Part shown: piece by piece, positions 49,002 through 61,980 of the stretch
How positions within the stretch are numbered: the first letter of the stretch is position 1
Layout: each line of letters starts with the position of its first letter
Source of the DNA: Anagrus nilaparvatae
Lineage: Eukaryota; Arthropoda; Insecta; Hymenoptera; Mymaridae
Direction: 5' to 3'
DNA: 64,000 bases
Assembly: GCA_022575985.1 (NCBI GenBank)
Contig: JAKSXM010000137.1
Coordinates: forward strand, 20,292,001 to 20,356,000
Made by a program: the position numbers and the translations under genes
Notes under the pieces: generated by a model
Database searches by the model: none
What the model was told of the DNA's origin: nothing
What the model saw: the letters and a program-made list of their open reading frames with translations, nothing else

Positions 49002-49479
49002 ACGTTAAAATAGCATTTATTGACGATTTTGAGGTTAGGAATCCGCCATCTTTAGCCCGCTATTTTGAAAATTAAACATATGACCTCAGAATCGTTTTAA
49101 CTGGAACGGAAAACTTATTAGACAACGTAAATATGCTTAAAACAGCATAAATCGCCGTTTCTGAGGTCAGAAATACGCCATTTTGTTTTTATAAATCTGT
49201 CTTCAAAATCGTGATCAGCGATCACGTAAACCTTATTAGGGTACCAAAAGTAGGCTTAATTAGCAATTGTTTTCAAGATATTACCAATCTTGCTAATTTT
49301 TTGCCGATTTTTTATTATACAGCGTCCAATACTCAAAACTGGCCATCTGAAAATGGATGAAACCTTCAAAATCGGTTTCAGCGATCAAAAATACATACGC
49401 TTCACTAAGGTGCATCCATTCTAGTGCTGATTAAATTTTTGGATGCATTTAACGTTGCTGGCGCCTTGACTAGTAAAAC

Positions 49480-50550
49480 GGGTAATATATACCGAAGTTA
49501 TTGTTTTTTAAGCCCTTTTTCCAGACAAATTTTTAAAAATTTTCAAAAATTTCTTAAATTTGGTTGAAAAAAGGAAACCTTCGAATAATTTCCTGAGGAA
49601 TCTGCAATTTGAGAAATTCTATTTTATTTAATATTTTCTAGGTAAAAATTGAATAAAATATTAAAAACTTTATAACACTGTTGTATCGTATAAGTAAAAA
49701 AATTATAGTATTTAATTATTCATTATAATTTTATCATACGATATGAACTGTATTTAGTAGATACAGGTTATAATTATGGATAATAACTAAATTTTCTATT
49801 GTAATAATTTACATACATTGTAACTATTTTTTTTCGTTTTAATTATTACAAGAAAATGACTTATTCTTTTTTATATTATTGAATATTTAATTCATATACG
49901 TATATAGTTTTTTTTATAAAAGTACTAAATAATAATATACTACAGTTTAATTACATATTAACTTATTACACAGTATTATAGATAGCGATAAAAATGGCTA
50001 GAACATATAGCCAAGCATTTTATACAAATGATAAAAAAATCCAAAAGTCCAAGATCTGAGGAAATAATTTTTATTAAATGTAGACAATTTGTTTCAAGCT
50101 TGTAAGCGATCTGTTTGGTAGTTTTCTTAGAATCTTAACTACAAAAATAAGATTTTTAAAAAATTTTGGAATAATAGCCTTCTATAAAAAGAGTCTTAAA
50201 AGTAAAAAAATGGTCTTACACATGATATCTGCACTGTTTGGTCGCTTTAATTTTGCTTAAATTTGTAAACTCCCTAAAGAATCTGTTTAAATATTCAAAC
50301 AAAATTTAAGCATATCAACCTAAAAGTATAAGTACCAGTCTAATATACAAATTTTAATATAAAATGAATCTCTTATCTTGTTCTTTGACCTTTTTTATAT
50401 CGCTATTTATCTACCCTATCTTTAAATATTATTCTCAAAAATGTTGCAATTTTTATAAAAAAAAAAGTTCCTGCATACCATGTATTTATAATGCCAAAAA
50501 TTATACAATTTAAACAAACCAATTTTTATTTTGAAATTCTTATTTTAAAA
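49480..50550. other. AT-rich non-coding stretch
   Basis: No gene or repeat boundary seen between the foldback and the inverted-repeat-bounded element. Confidence 0.5.
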
Positions 50551-50557
50551 TAGTGTG

Positions 50558-51687
50558 ATATGGCTCATTTTCATTTTTTTTGAAAAAATATTTTACAAAA
50601 ACTAAAAATAAAAAATTCCTTTTTTAAAGTCCAAACAAGGCTTTTTAGACTTTTTTCACCAATATTTATTCAGTGTTGCATAAAAATCACCATAACGAAC
50701 CTTTTACATCAATTTATTACGTTTTTTCATATAATTATAAGGTGAAAACAGCTTAAAACCATTAAAAACCAAAATCGTTACATACGGCCTTAATACATGA
50801 ATTTTTCTAGGTTTTATGTATTTTAGAGAACAATATCATATATTTTTAAAGAATTCTTACTAAAAAAACGAGTTTTGGAGTTAAATTTTAAAAATATTTA
50901 ATAATTTTAACAAAAATGAGGAACGGTAAAGGCAGGAACGGTAAAGGCTTTTTTATAAAAAAACAAAATAATTCGTAGACAAATGAACAAAAAAACTTTT
51001 CCGTTTGGAAAGTAAAGTATTTTTATGATTGAAACTTGCTAAGTTTTTAATATTTTAATTACAACGCTTCTTAATAGGAGATCTAGGGGGGTACGGTAAA
51101 GGCTTTTGTTTTTGTCCCTTCGTTATTTCTGAACTTAAACCCATTTTGTTTTCCTATTTAACAATCATTTTAAGCGCTCTTGGTGTGAGAATTTTTTGTT
51201 TATGTATTTAAGTTGTCATTTATGCGGTTAAAAGGTTTTAAAAATGTTTTTACGAAGAGAAATCAAATTTAATATAATTAAATTACGTTTTTCATAAAAA
51301 TTTTGTAAAATCGTGTGACATACCTTCTCACCCTTGTAATAATTAGTAAAACTAAGTTTAAATTTTTTCTATATGGAAAAAGTTGAACCTTATAATATAG
51401 CAATTAAGCCCAAAACAAAAATTTTTGAAAATTAATTGATAGGTGTGAGTGACAGACACTCAAAGTATAGGAATCTCCTTTGTGACAGGGAACGGTAAAG
51501 GCTTTTTTGCTATATTTTTATGTTTTATAGTAGTTAAAACATTAAAATATGTTGATTTTTATGGTGTACCATCAAAAACTAATTGAAATTGAAAATTTAA
51601 AAAAAAAAATTTTTTAAATTAATGCATCTGTTAGTCAGAAACGAGTTGTACGTCATTATTGCAAAAAAAAACGATAATAAGCCATAT
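50558..51687 (-). mobile_element. 1130-bp inverted-repeat-bounded element, copy 2, inverted relative to copy 1
   Basis: The left end is ATATGGCTCATTTTCA and the right end is the inverse of ATATGGCTTATTATCG. The interior aligns along its whole length with the reverse complement of 36704-37833, including the GGAACGGTAAAGGC motifs (near 50931, 50937-50950 and 51487) and a GTACGGTAAAGGC near 51092. The two copies have the same length, 1130 bp. Confidence 0.75.
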
Positions 51688-51699
51688 ATATTTTAGACC

Positions 51700-54320
51700 T
51701 TTAGGGCTCAAAAATTTTATTTTATTAAGAAATTAATTTACTATAATAATATATAAAAATGTATTATTATTATATTTTTACACCTATGTAATATAATTTA
51801 AAACAGCAAAAAAAATATATACATGTAATTTTAATCCATTAAGTGAAATTATCATATTATCTTGTACTTCAGAAAAATGAAGAAATCATCAAATCTTCAA
51901 AAAAAAAAAATAAAATAAAATTACTTGGTATGTAATATAATATAAAACAAATCATTTTTAAATTATGATGAAAAAAAATATTTATTTTAATGCAGTATAA
52001 TTTAAATAAATATTACACATATTTGTAATTTGATTGTTTATATGCAAATATGAAAAAGAAATTTTTTTGATTTATGTTTTAAAGTTATATATGCATATTT
52101 TTTTGATTTTTATAAAAAGAAATTTATGAAAAAAAAATTCTAAATACAATAAGTTGGAAAATAAAAAATTTTAGGCCAACAAGAAGAAAAAAGTTAAGGT
52201 TTTTGATAAACTTGCAAAATATTTGTTCATTTTTCCAATTTTCTAGGTTCTCCTGAGATTTTCCTGAAAAACTGATGGCAAATTTGACTTCAGCGAAAAG
52301 TTTTACTGAGAGGATTACCTTTTGCTTAAAAATAGTCTTTAAAAGATAACTCATACTTTGAAAAATTGAAATACAGCTGCAAATGGCAGCCATTTCCAGG
52401 CCATTTCAAAATTTTTGAAGCTATTGGACCTTAGAAGTATTATTGGTATGTTATGTTTTTGTATATTGATAATAGTTGGATGACCTAGACGAAAATAACC
52501 TTACTTCTAGAAATAGGATTGTGATACTTCATAAATGCCAATTATATTCATTTCAGGTTCCTCACCTATATAGAATTTTCACCTGAATATTCACAATTAT
52601 TATAAATATAAAAAACCAACAAGTTATATTTGTACAATCACAGTAATTAAGTTGTTGATTTAATTAAAAAAAACAAAAAATGAAAAATAAACAGTAGTTA
52701 TTTTCATACATAATCAAATAAAATAGTGACTTGATAACGTTTAATTTTATAAGTATTTCCCTTGAAAAATTCTTTAAATAGATAAATCTTATCAAATAAG
52801 TTATATTAAAATAAAGTGTAGATATTTTCTTTGAGTACATAATTATGTACTTAACAGTTGAACAAAAGGGTATCTAAGCAATGAGTGCTTGACTATAAAG
52901 TCCTTAAGTAAGGGTTACCTAAGAGCTACTTTAAAAAGTGGTTCTTCAACATATAGATTTCAAAATTAGAGTAGGACTTCAAACAGGTATTTTGGAATTC
53001 TAGTTATAACAAACGGGTTAAAAAAGTAATTTTAATAATATTTATTTAAAAAGTTATAAAATTATAAATTTTTATTCTTAGTTCACGCAGAATCTGTTTT
53101 ATTACATGAAAATATAAAATATTGGTTACAATATTTAATATTATAGATTGCAAATTTTATTTTATACAGTCTATTTATTACAATAATTAATAATATAGTT
53201 AATAAAAAATAAATGCCAATAATCTTTTTTTATTATCAATTTTTATTTAAAATATCATAAAAATTAATAATTTTAATTTATGATGCATAGGCATTTTAAA
53301 ATTAAATGTAAGTTAACCGAGTTTTCATATCGTTTCAAAAATATTTTCTTTTAAAAGTGTAACTAAAAGTATTATAGCTTCTCATCTATGCTTAGCTTTT
53401 TCGAGTTTTCATCTTAGTTTTGGCAGCTATTTTTGTTTGTTAAAAAGGAGAGCTGCTTTTGTTAGATTGATTTAAGTCTGTAATTATTTCAGACCTTTTT
53501 CTGACATTTTTCCATATATACCCTTTTCGATTTTGACCAAAATAAAAATTGTCAAGAAAATTTAGTTAGCCCATTTCATCAGTACTTTTTTGATTAAAAA
53601 ACTTGCTTTATAAGGAATTTTAACCTATTCAATTGGTTTTATGCAAATAAAGCTAAATTTCTAAAAATGAAAAAAAATTTAAATAATGTTTCTATGTAGC
53701 CCATTGAACGTAATAACCCAAAATTTCCAGCTAGATACTTGATCAGAATTCGATTTTAAAAATAAAAAGGAATTATCAGAGAAAAATAATTTTTTTAAAT
53801 AAATATGGCTGAGAAGGTACTAAAATCAAGAGACACTCCAATACAAATAATACCGTAAAAATTGCATTGTTTATATATAAAAATAAGTGGTTGTAAAAAC
53901 ATTTAATTAAGAATTCTTTTTGTGTAATTATTTGTACTTAAATAATAATAAAAATTAAAAAAATCATTAAATTATCAGTGCGTAATAAATAAATAGATTT
54001 GTTTTTCTTTATATTTAATTTCTATTCGTCAATTATATTTATTTAAAAAAATAAATAAATAAATATAAGCAAAAAAAAAAAAAAAGACCACCTTTGTGTA
54101 TTTATTCACACGAAATAATAATCCATGATCCATATTATCATTTTAATGAGAATATTTTAAAATAATGCTCTAATTCACTTAACATACAACTTTGTATACT
54201 TATATAAGTAAATAATGCTGTGGACAATAAAAAACATTTTTAATAGTACTTTTTTTTTTATTTTTTAAATACTAAGACATATTTAAAAATAAATTGGGGC
54301 GACTTTTTTTAAACAAGATT
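51700..54320. other. AT-rich non-coding stretch
   Basis: No recognisable gene. The minus-strand frame at 52124-52393 has mixed codon use but no domain I can name. Confidence 0.5.
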
Positions 54321-54324
54321 TTTA

Positions 54325-54480
54325 ACATGGGACATGTTTATAGAGGAGCTTGAAAAATATCCCAAATACAGGGCTTGCGGGAGGGTCAACTGGATTTCGG
54401 ATAATTTCAATTTAGGGACTTAAAATCAATATGAGGACTTATATTAATTTAGATGAATGAACTTAAAATATAATTTGGCA
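54325..54480 (+). repeat. Interspersed 24-bp-unit repeat, copy C
   Basis: ACATGGGACATGTTTATAG (54326-54344) matches the leader of copy D at 57246, ACATGGAACATGATCATAGG. GGGAGGGTCAACTGGATTTC, GATAATTTCAATTTAGGGAC and a few decayed units follow. Confidence 0.55.
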
Positions 54481-54489
54481 CTAGTTAAA

Positions 54490-55585
54490 AACGTTATAGG
54501 TCAACAAGATCAGTGCTCTTTGGTTGAGTCAATGCACAAACAAGCTAGGTTTTTATGTCTCCAAACCCTATTAGAACAAAAGTTAGGAGCTTCAAGGAAA
54601 TCTGTATGCATTATTTGAATTATTTCTTTTAGCTTAAATTTTAAGTCCTCAGAATCTTCAAAAACCACTGTCATTCATTTTATTTACAATAAAAAAAGTA
54701 TCTAAATTTTTGGATAATACTTAGAAAAAATATGAATATTCCAAAAAACGCTTATTTATAAATTTTTCAATCAGAATTTTGAATAGAAAAATATAGATAA
54801 TTTTTGAATTTAGAATCCCAAAAAAACAAAATCAGGCAATTTTTTCTTTAATAATTTTATTCATAACAGCTGAATCAACAGTTTTAATAATTCAAATGTA
54901 TATCTTTTGAAGTTTAAAATTTAATTTTATATTTAAAAATATTTAAAACCATGTCCAAAAAACTAGTTTCAGATTTTAATATTTTTTTTGAGTGTTTAAT
55001 TTTCTTATGTTTATTTTTCTGTGTTCAAGAAATCAATGATCATTTTTTCTTTGTGCTCAAAATTTTCCGTGCCTAATTTTTATCATTCGCAGACGATATT
55101 TACAATAATATTTTTTAATTAAATTAAAACATTTGTTGTACATTATATTTATCGTTCATAAATTATAATTAAAATTATGTATGTATATTTATAATTTAAT
55201 TAAAAAATTTTTTTATTTATTCTTTATTATTTTCAAGATTATTTAATTCGTTTAAATATTCTGAATACACGTGATAATAAAAAGTACACATTTTTTTTTG
55301 CTTATTTAAATGGATTTTTTTTTTAACCACTCTATTTCATTTTTATATTTATTATCTTTCTTTTTTTTTTTCTTCTGACATGCAAAAAAATGTTCAAATA
55401 AAAATTATATGGACGAGTTTTTTTTGTAAAGGCAGTTTAGAGTTTCTGGAAACTGAAGTAAAATTATGGAAAGGAATAGATTCTTTCGAATTAAGAATGT
55501 ATGGTAGAATTTAAAAGGTGACTAATTCGAAGTCAAAAACTATAAAATAAACTGCCACGGAGTTAACTTTTATGTGATAGTTAAT
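54490..55585. other. AT-rich non-coding stretch
   Basis: Nothing recognisable. Confidence 0.5.
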
Positions 55586-55591
55586 TTACTG

Positions 55592-55896
55592 CACTGTAAA
55601 AAGTAACTTTCTTAGATTTACAAAAAAAAATAGAATGTTTTCGAAAAATTAGTAAATATATTTTTCGGAAATTCACAACTATTTTTTGTAAATTTTCGAG
55701 AAAAAAAATTGTAAATTATCAATTATTCTTGCGAATTCGCAAAAAAGAGCGAGACTACTCGAATTTTTTGTTGATATACTAAATTTAGTAAATTTACGAT
55801 TTTTTTCGAATATTTACAAATTTTTTCGATAATTTACTAATTTTCCAAAAATGTTCTAATTTTTTTGTTAATTTAAGGAAGTTACTTTTTACAGTG
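55592..55896. mobile_element. 305-bp MITE with CACTGTAAAAAGTAACTT ends
   Basis: CACTGTAAAAAGTAACTTTC at the left is inverted at the right as AAGTTACTTTTTACAGTG. Inverted homology extends further inward: TTACAAAAAAAAATAGAATG and CGAAAAATTAGTAAAT against ATTTACTAATTTTCC and GTTCTAATTTTTTTGTTAA. No coding capacity. The flanking duplication is not clear enough to assign a superfamily. Confidence 0.8.
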
Positions 55897-55899
55897 TAT

Positions 55900-57235
55900 G
55901 TTTAAAGATATTTGCAATCGTTTCTATTGAGAAATTAAAATTTTTCACTAGTATTGAATATTTTCTTACACTTTGGAAAGCTTTAAAATGTAATTATTGT
56001 TATTTTAAAACTATAAATATTCGGTTAAAATATAAAACAATTTTTTGCCTTCTCGTGTAAAACTTGGCACGGAATATGCTGCTCTCGTTGTATGCCTAGG
56101 TAGGCAAATAATATCACAAGCACTATTGGAGAAAAACTTTAGATACTAGAGTGATCACTTCAATACCAAAACTTTTGACAAACTCATTTACAAACGTTGT
56201 TGACCAATTTAGAAAAGAATAACCCGTATATATAATAATTATGAAATTTTACAAAAACATATATATATATATATAATACATAAAATGAATGATACATTGT
56301 ATAATCACTAATTAATCAATTCAGTAATGTACAGTAAAAAAAAGGTTAATTTTTTTTTTACTTCTTCAGGATATAAATTTTTTGATTTACACAGTGTATA
56401 ACTTGCGTGTTATGTACTAAAAAAAAAATAAATGAAGAAAAGAAAATTAACTTGCTAAAGAAATAATATACTTCATTTATATTTTATCTAAGATTATTTT
56501 CATAAGATATTTTTTTTATGTAAAAATTGAATTAAAAAATAATATTAGAGATTTTGAATTCAAGGTTAATTGCATTAAGCATAATTGTATGAAAATTTAT
56601 GTGTGTATTGAGCATTCTAAGTATTTTTTCTAAGTAGTTTTTGAAATGTATTTTTAGAAATTCAAGTATAGATAGATAGTAAATAGTATGATTTAGAAAG
56701 TTTTATTAAAAAGAGAGTTTTTAATCAACACCAAAACACAAAAAACACGAAACGTGGTAAAAATTTTCAAGAAAATTATGAAGTACAACTGCACTTTTAA
56801 GTCTAATTTTAGGGGCTTCATGAGAAGCAGATAAGGGCCAAAGGCCTGTTTCGCCCAAAATATAAACAAAAATGAAAATTTCAGATCTGAAATTGCTCTG
56901 TTTTGTAATATATTCATAATATAATACACGAAAAAATTCGTGATTTAGGAAATATTTTCTCCCTGAACTTATGATGTTTCGTGATTTACTGTGATTTTTT
57001 GAGTTTCATATTTTTCGTATTGAAGCTCTACTTTACACCGAAAAAAATTTCAGTTTTAAGGACTATCTGTTTTGAGAAAAGTATCAATCAAAAATTAGCA
57101 TTCAAATCTAATAGAACGCTCCATATACATATTAATTTATTATTTTTATTTATGGACTTATTAAATTGCATATTTATGATATCTTATCTGATTTAATTAT
57201 ATTATAGTAATTTCATTTTATTTCATTTTTAAAAA
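55900..57235. other. AT-rich non-coding stretch
   Basis: Short open frames only (56693-56929 minus, 56981-57196 plus), with no motif. Confidence 0.5.
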
Positions 57236-57239
57236 AAAT

Positions 57240-57475
57240 TTTTAACATGGAACATGATCATAGGGAGGGGGTACTCTGGGAGTCTGAAAATTAAGGGGGG
57301 TCAAATGGGGCTTTGAATAATTTCAATTTTGGGACTAAGAATAATCCGGGTTTACGGAATTTGAATAATTTTGATTCAAGGACTTAGCATAATTCAGGAT
57401 TAGGGTATCGCTAAAAAAAATACCCTATTTTATGATATTGTCGTAGCATTGATACAAACCGGTTACAAGTTTTTT
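57240..57475 (+). repeat. Interspersed 24-bp-unit repeat, copy D
   Basis: The leader ACATGGAACATGATCATAGG, then GGAGGGGGTACTCTGGGAGT and GGGGGGTCAAATGGGGCTTT. Four diverged units of the AATAATTTCAATTTTGGGAC type follow, then ATACAAACCGGTTACAAG, shared with the tail of copy B. This copy shows both the leader and the tail, so it helps define the full family. Confidence 0.65.
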
Positions 57476-57479
57476 TATT

Positions 57480-59330
57480 TTTAACTTTTAGTATTTTTAA
57501 AAATTATTATGATCATTAAAAAAAAAGATTTTAAGATATAAAAGCAATAAACATATTTTTTGAAAGCTATAAAATATATATTTTTTTGACTTTAATATTT
57601 TTGAAGCCAAAATTATGTTTTTGAAGTAACATATAGTTTTATGTAACCTGAAATAATCAAAAATATAATTTCTTAATGAAAATTTTTTATGTTAACGATT
57701 TTTCTCAAAATTTAAAAAAGAAAATAGTTCTACTAAATAAATATTGAATCGAATAAAATTCATATCATTCATTGAGTAATTAATACTAAATTTATTTTTG
57801 TCAATTAAATTACAAATTTGTAATTATATTTGTATTTGGACGTGTTTTCAAATTATTGAAATTGTAATTAACTTTTAGATATATTAATGTATCAGATCGT
57901 ATTATACATCAAAGCTTATAAATTTTGTAAATCTATAATATTTAAAACAAAACTCATTTCATAAGCAGTTGAAGCCAAAGAGACAAGTTAAACGTTTTCA
58001 AAAACTTGAAGTACTTGAAGTGTTGAAGTTAGTAAAAATATTCGAAATGATGTAAGAAACTCTATTTTATAACATAAATGGCAAATAATAAAATAATTCA
58101 AAAGAGTTAAAAAAATGAAGTCGCAAAATATTTTTATTAAAAAATTCAAGAATTTTAATAGACAAGAGATTGGAATTCGATTCTCACAATATTCATGAGT
58201 TCTAGGTCACCTCATTTTACGCAATTTAAATCAATTTTACTACATTTAGAGAAAAATTTAACTGGAATTATAAAAACTTCAAACAATTTAAATATATACC
58301 TATATTTTTTTTTCCTTTTCAAATATAAATTTTTATGAGCATTTTTTAAAATTCTTTATACTTTCTAAATGTAATTTACTATTGGTAATAAAAAATAATG
58401 TTTGAAGTGATATATTTAAAATATCTCATTAAATATTTTATATATGCAGTAATTTATTTAAAAAAAATATTTTTCTTTGTTTTCTTATTTTTTTTAGCCT
58501 TGAAATTTAAAAAGTGTAGAAAAAATAATATTTTTTTACAAATACAGAAAGACTTTTATCCTGGATAAATATTTGCGGTTTCAATTAAATTGTTAAAACT
58601 TTAATTTATTTAAACGCAATAAAAGTTGGTTAAACAGGATTTTTTTATTCAATTTATACATAAATTTAACCAGACTTTTTTTAATTTAATATAGTAAATT
58701 ACAACTGAATTTTAAAAACAAAAGAAAGTTACTCACAACAAAAAAAAAACTAATTTTCTTTTGAGTTTATTTGGGTATTATCATCCCACTTAAAAAACGT
58801 CTGACCTTGCAAAACCAAAACTTCAAAATTATTATTTTTATTTTCTTATACATTGTAATTGAGCAAATTACATACACATTTTAAATCCTAAAAAAATGAA
58901 AGTATTTTTTTTTTTACTTCAAGTTATTATATGAAGATGTTTCTATATTTTAGCTTCAGTTGAAATGAAAAAAAAGGAATAATTATTGTCATAAAATTTT
59001 CAGTAGTTATAAATGTGGTAGCAATTTAAAAAAAAATTATATTATTGTGTAAGTATATATTGTATTCAGAATAAAAAGTACGTAATAAAAGCAAAGCATA
59101 TTATTAACAAAAATAAAGGGTTTCTTTAAGCTGATGATGATTTTGCAAACTCATATTTAATGATTGTAAGTTATTTAAAAAATATTTTAAGCGAAAAGTA
59201 TAGTTACATGTCAATTTTGTATGTACTCTGTTAACATGGTTTGGTGTTAAAAATGCAAATTTTTAAGGATTGAAAATTGTTAGTTTTGAATATAACTTAC
59301 TTTGCAACAAAAGAGACTAGCTGAAATTAA
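57480..59330. other. AT-rich non-coding stretch
   Basis: Nothing recognisable. Confidence 0.5.
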
Positions 59331-59337
59331 AAACTGG

Positions 59338-59437
59338 TAGAGCGAAGCCAACAATCTAATTCAAATTCAATTTTTTTGAATAACCTAATCCACAAGAACC
59401 AGTAATTTTTTCGATACAAGGTGGAGCTTCGCTCTAT
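59338..59437. repeat. ~100-bp segment bounded by inverted TAGAGCGAAGC words
   Basis: TAGAGCGAAGCC (59338-59349) and GGAGCTTCGCTCTA (59424-59437) are inverted. The right word is itself an internal palindrome, GAGCTTCGCTC. The same AGAGCTTCGCTCT palindrome occurs at 24958-24970. Possibly the ends of a small MITE or the 3' hairpin of a rolling-circle element. Confidence 0.35.
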
Positions 59438-59439
59438 AT

Positions 59440-61230
59440 AATGAGAAATAACTAAGAACTTCTTTAAAAAATCATTAAATTAGTACCCATGACCAAATTT
59501 TGATTTGAGGCTATTTATTTTTATGGCTAAGAGCTGTTCAAAATTTATCTTTCCCAAAGGCCAAAAAATACCCTTTTTATGACTAAAAACATTCATAATT
59601 TATTAACAAATTATATTAATCTTTATACGTAACTAATTAATAATAAAATTGACTAATTTTTAATACATATTTATTTATTTATTTTTTGTCAACATCAGAA
59701 AATTATAAGTTTATATATATGACATTTTATTAAGTAAAAAAAATTTATATAATGGTATAATAAATCCAAATGTCTTATTTTTCTCTATATTTATAACAAT
59801 AGAAAATACTAATCCATAAATATATACAGAAATCATGCTCTAAATAATAATAATAGATATTCTTTATCACGTACATATAACATCAAAACAATAGCAAATA
59901 CATCAAAAAAATATCAAAAAGTCCTGAATTTTATATAATAATTTAATTTACTTCTGGTTATTTTATTTTTTTTTTCTTTATTTTAGACGTTAAAATGATA
60001 ATTTATTGCTACTTAATCATATAGAAATTTATTTTTATTAGTCTGAAAGAAATTTAGATTATAATTGTAATAGAATTATTTCTTATTAAAAAGAATTTTA
60101 GATTATTGTCTAAAGATATTAATTTTCAATTTTTTATGCTAGTATTGTTGGTGGAGAGGCTGATTTATGATTTGAAAGATGGGGGACGAAAAGTGATTTT
60201 ACGAAAAAATTTAGTTCTAGTTTTTCCCATGTGAAAAAAAAGAATTAAATTATTTTTTGATGTGTTCTTATTGGATTGGAGAAAAAATATTTTCTCAAAC
60301 TAGAGTAGTTTAGATAAAATTCTATGTGTTAGATTGGTTTTAAAAATTTTAACCTAATTAACAGTTTGCCAAGCTAACAATCTTCTGGAATTTAATAACG
60401 ACTGAAAACGACGTTCATCTTTCTCTCTGAGAATTAAGAATTAACATGTTTTTACTACACATATTTTATTTTACTATTATTAAAATTTTTTTAAAATGCG
60501 TCGATTTTTGCTGAAACATCCCTCTGAGGAAATTTTCTAAATCAGCCACTGAAATATATATAGGGTACCAGGATAAATTCACTACCAGCATCTAGCAACT
60601 GCAAATTAGGTTTCAAGTAAATTCGATGCCTGAATAGCAAATTTAAATTGGGTATAAAAATTAATCTTTTATGCAACAGTTGGCTTAGAAATTTAAACTC
60701 TAAAAAATGTCGTCCAAATTAAAAATCATCTGGGAAAAATTTACCCTTCACTGTCTCCATAAAATGTTTGGGGCTTAAATTTTTCATTTTAAAAAAGTAA
60801 AAAAAAAGAATACTTCTATAAAAATCAGTGCAGGTAAAAATTCATCTTTAAAGAGTTTGGGAAAAAAATCTTCTCAAAAGACAGTAATGTAAAAAATGCA
60901 CCAAGAAAATTTTTTTAAAAATGCTTCAAATGTATTTAAGATTGTTAAACAAGCTTTAAAGAAAGAATGTGTAAAACTGTTTGTAAAGTATAATTAAATG
61001 ATAATAATACTTAAATAACATAAAACCTTATATAATTAAAATAACCTTTATTTATTTATTTACATTTTTTTATTTTATTTTTAGAAATTGCAATACATAT
61101 TCATAATATCATGGCATGTTAAGTCTATATATATATCGACTCTCCCTTTCAAAACAAACAAAAAAAGGGGGGTATAGTGATGGAATATATAAAAAATTAT
61201 AAAAAAAAAAATATAATAATAATAATAACG
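59440..61230. other. AT-rich non-coding stretch
   Basis: Nothing recognisable. Confidence 0.5.
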
Positions 61231-61239
61231 CACAAAACA

Positions 61240-61980
61240 ACGAGGTCAGCGACTTTAAGACGCACTCCAGGTGGCGATGAATCTTTGCAAATACGATGAA
61301 CTGTATAAGCGTGCTAAAGTATATAGAGACAAAAACGTGCCTCTTACTAATAATAAAAAAATACAACATTATAGTAAGCAAGTTAATGTATAATATGTCT
61401 AGAGAAGAAAAAAAAAAACAGTCTGCTGAATCGTAATCTTCAGCATTGTAACTTATATATACGCATTATATTATAAACTCTCAAAATTGAGCAGGTGCTA
61501 CGACAACGTAATGCGAATATTTTGGGGCCTCAGCTGTGCTTTTGGGCTTATAGGTATAAGTGAACGAACGCGAGTTGCATTGTGCGGCTCAGCGTACGCT
61601 ACATAGAAGAGACGTAACATCTGTCCGGCAGGTGACGACCCTCTTTTCTTCTCTGTTTTTTTTTTTTATTCTTAACTGTTGCATTTATTTTGAAAGCATC
61701 TTGTAAGATGCTGTCGGCTCGTCGTATAATAAAATAATGCTTTGATGCTTTTTGGAGTGAGAATGTGATGTTAAATTTATTTATGTTATATATAAAAAAG
61801 TAGAGTCGCGAGCCAGGAGCACGCGAACAGCATATGTGTGTTGTAATGCTTTTTTTATATATGTTATTAAAAATTTGTGTAAAATGTACACATAAATATA
61901 TTATATATATGCTGGTCTTGAAATGATATATAATAATATGAAAGCTTGTGTTTTGGGCAATAGACGGATTTGAAAGTTGT
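61240..61980. other. Region of raised GC content, possible host exon or promoter area
   Basis: 61245-61345 and 61490-61640 are markedly richer in G+C and CpG than their surroundings. The second holds a TATAAGTG word, GCGGCTCAGCGTACGC, and CCGGCAG|GTGACG, a plausible splice donor on the plus strand. The longest frame of the window (61599-61985, minus, 128 codons) spans it but has no domain, a Lys/Arg-rich tail that reads a poly-T tract, and no signal peptide. I favour regulatory or first-exon sequence over that frame being a gene. Confidence 0.25.

Larger units (their letters stand above)
48083..49472. mobile_element. Nested foldback element with ~480-bp inverted arms
   Basis: The left arm (48083-48576) is repeated in reverse complement at 49002-49472. 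The ends are TAGTCAAG and CTTGACTA, each flanked by GTA on the outside (a possible 3-bp target duplication). Shared blocks include TTTTTGGATGCATTTAAC, GGATGAAACCTTC, GTCCAATACTCAAAACTGGC and GGTACCCTAATAAGG in opposite orientation. Each arm is built of diverged ~130-160-bp direct repeats carrying GGTCGCTGATYACGA-like words and TTTCTAACCTCA-ATGCTATTTTAA blocks. The same GGTCGCTGATCACGA motif and repeat-bearing architecture occur in the foldback at 976-1917. No transposase is encoded. Confidence 0.82.

Noticed and set aside
36704..51687. Maverick/Polinton giant transposon
   Set aside because: The ends do not start with AG, no polymerase, integrase or capsid-like frame is visible in 12.7 kb, and each 1130-bp arm has its own inverted ends. 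Kept only as an alternative for the pair.
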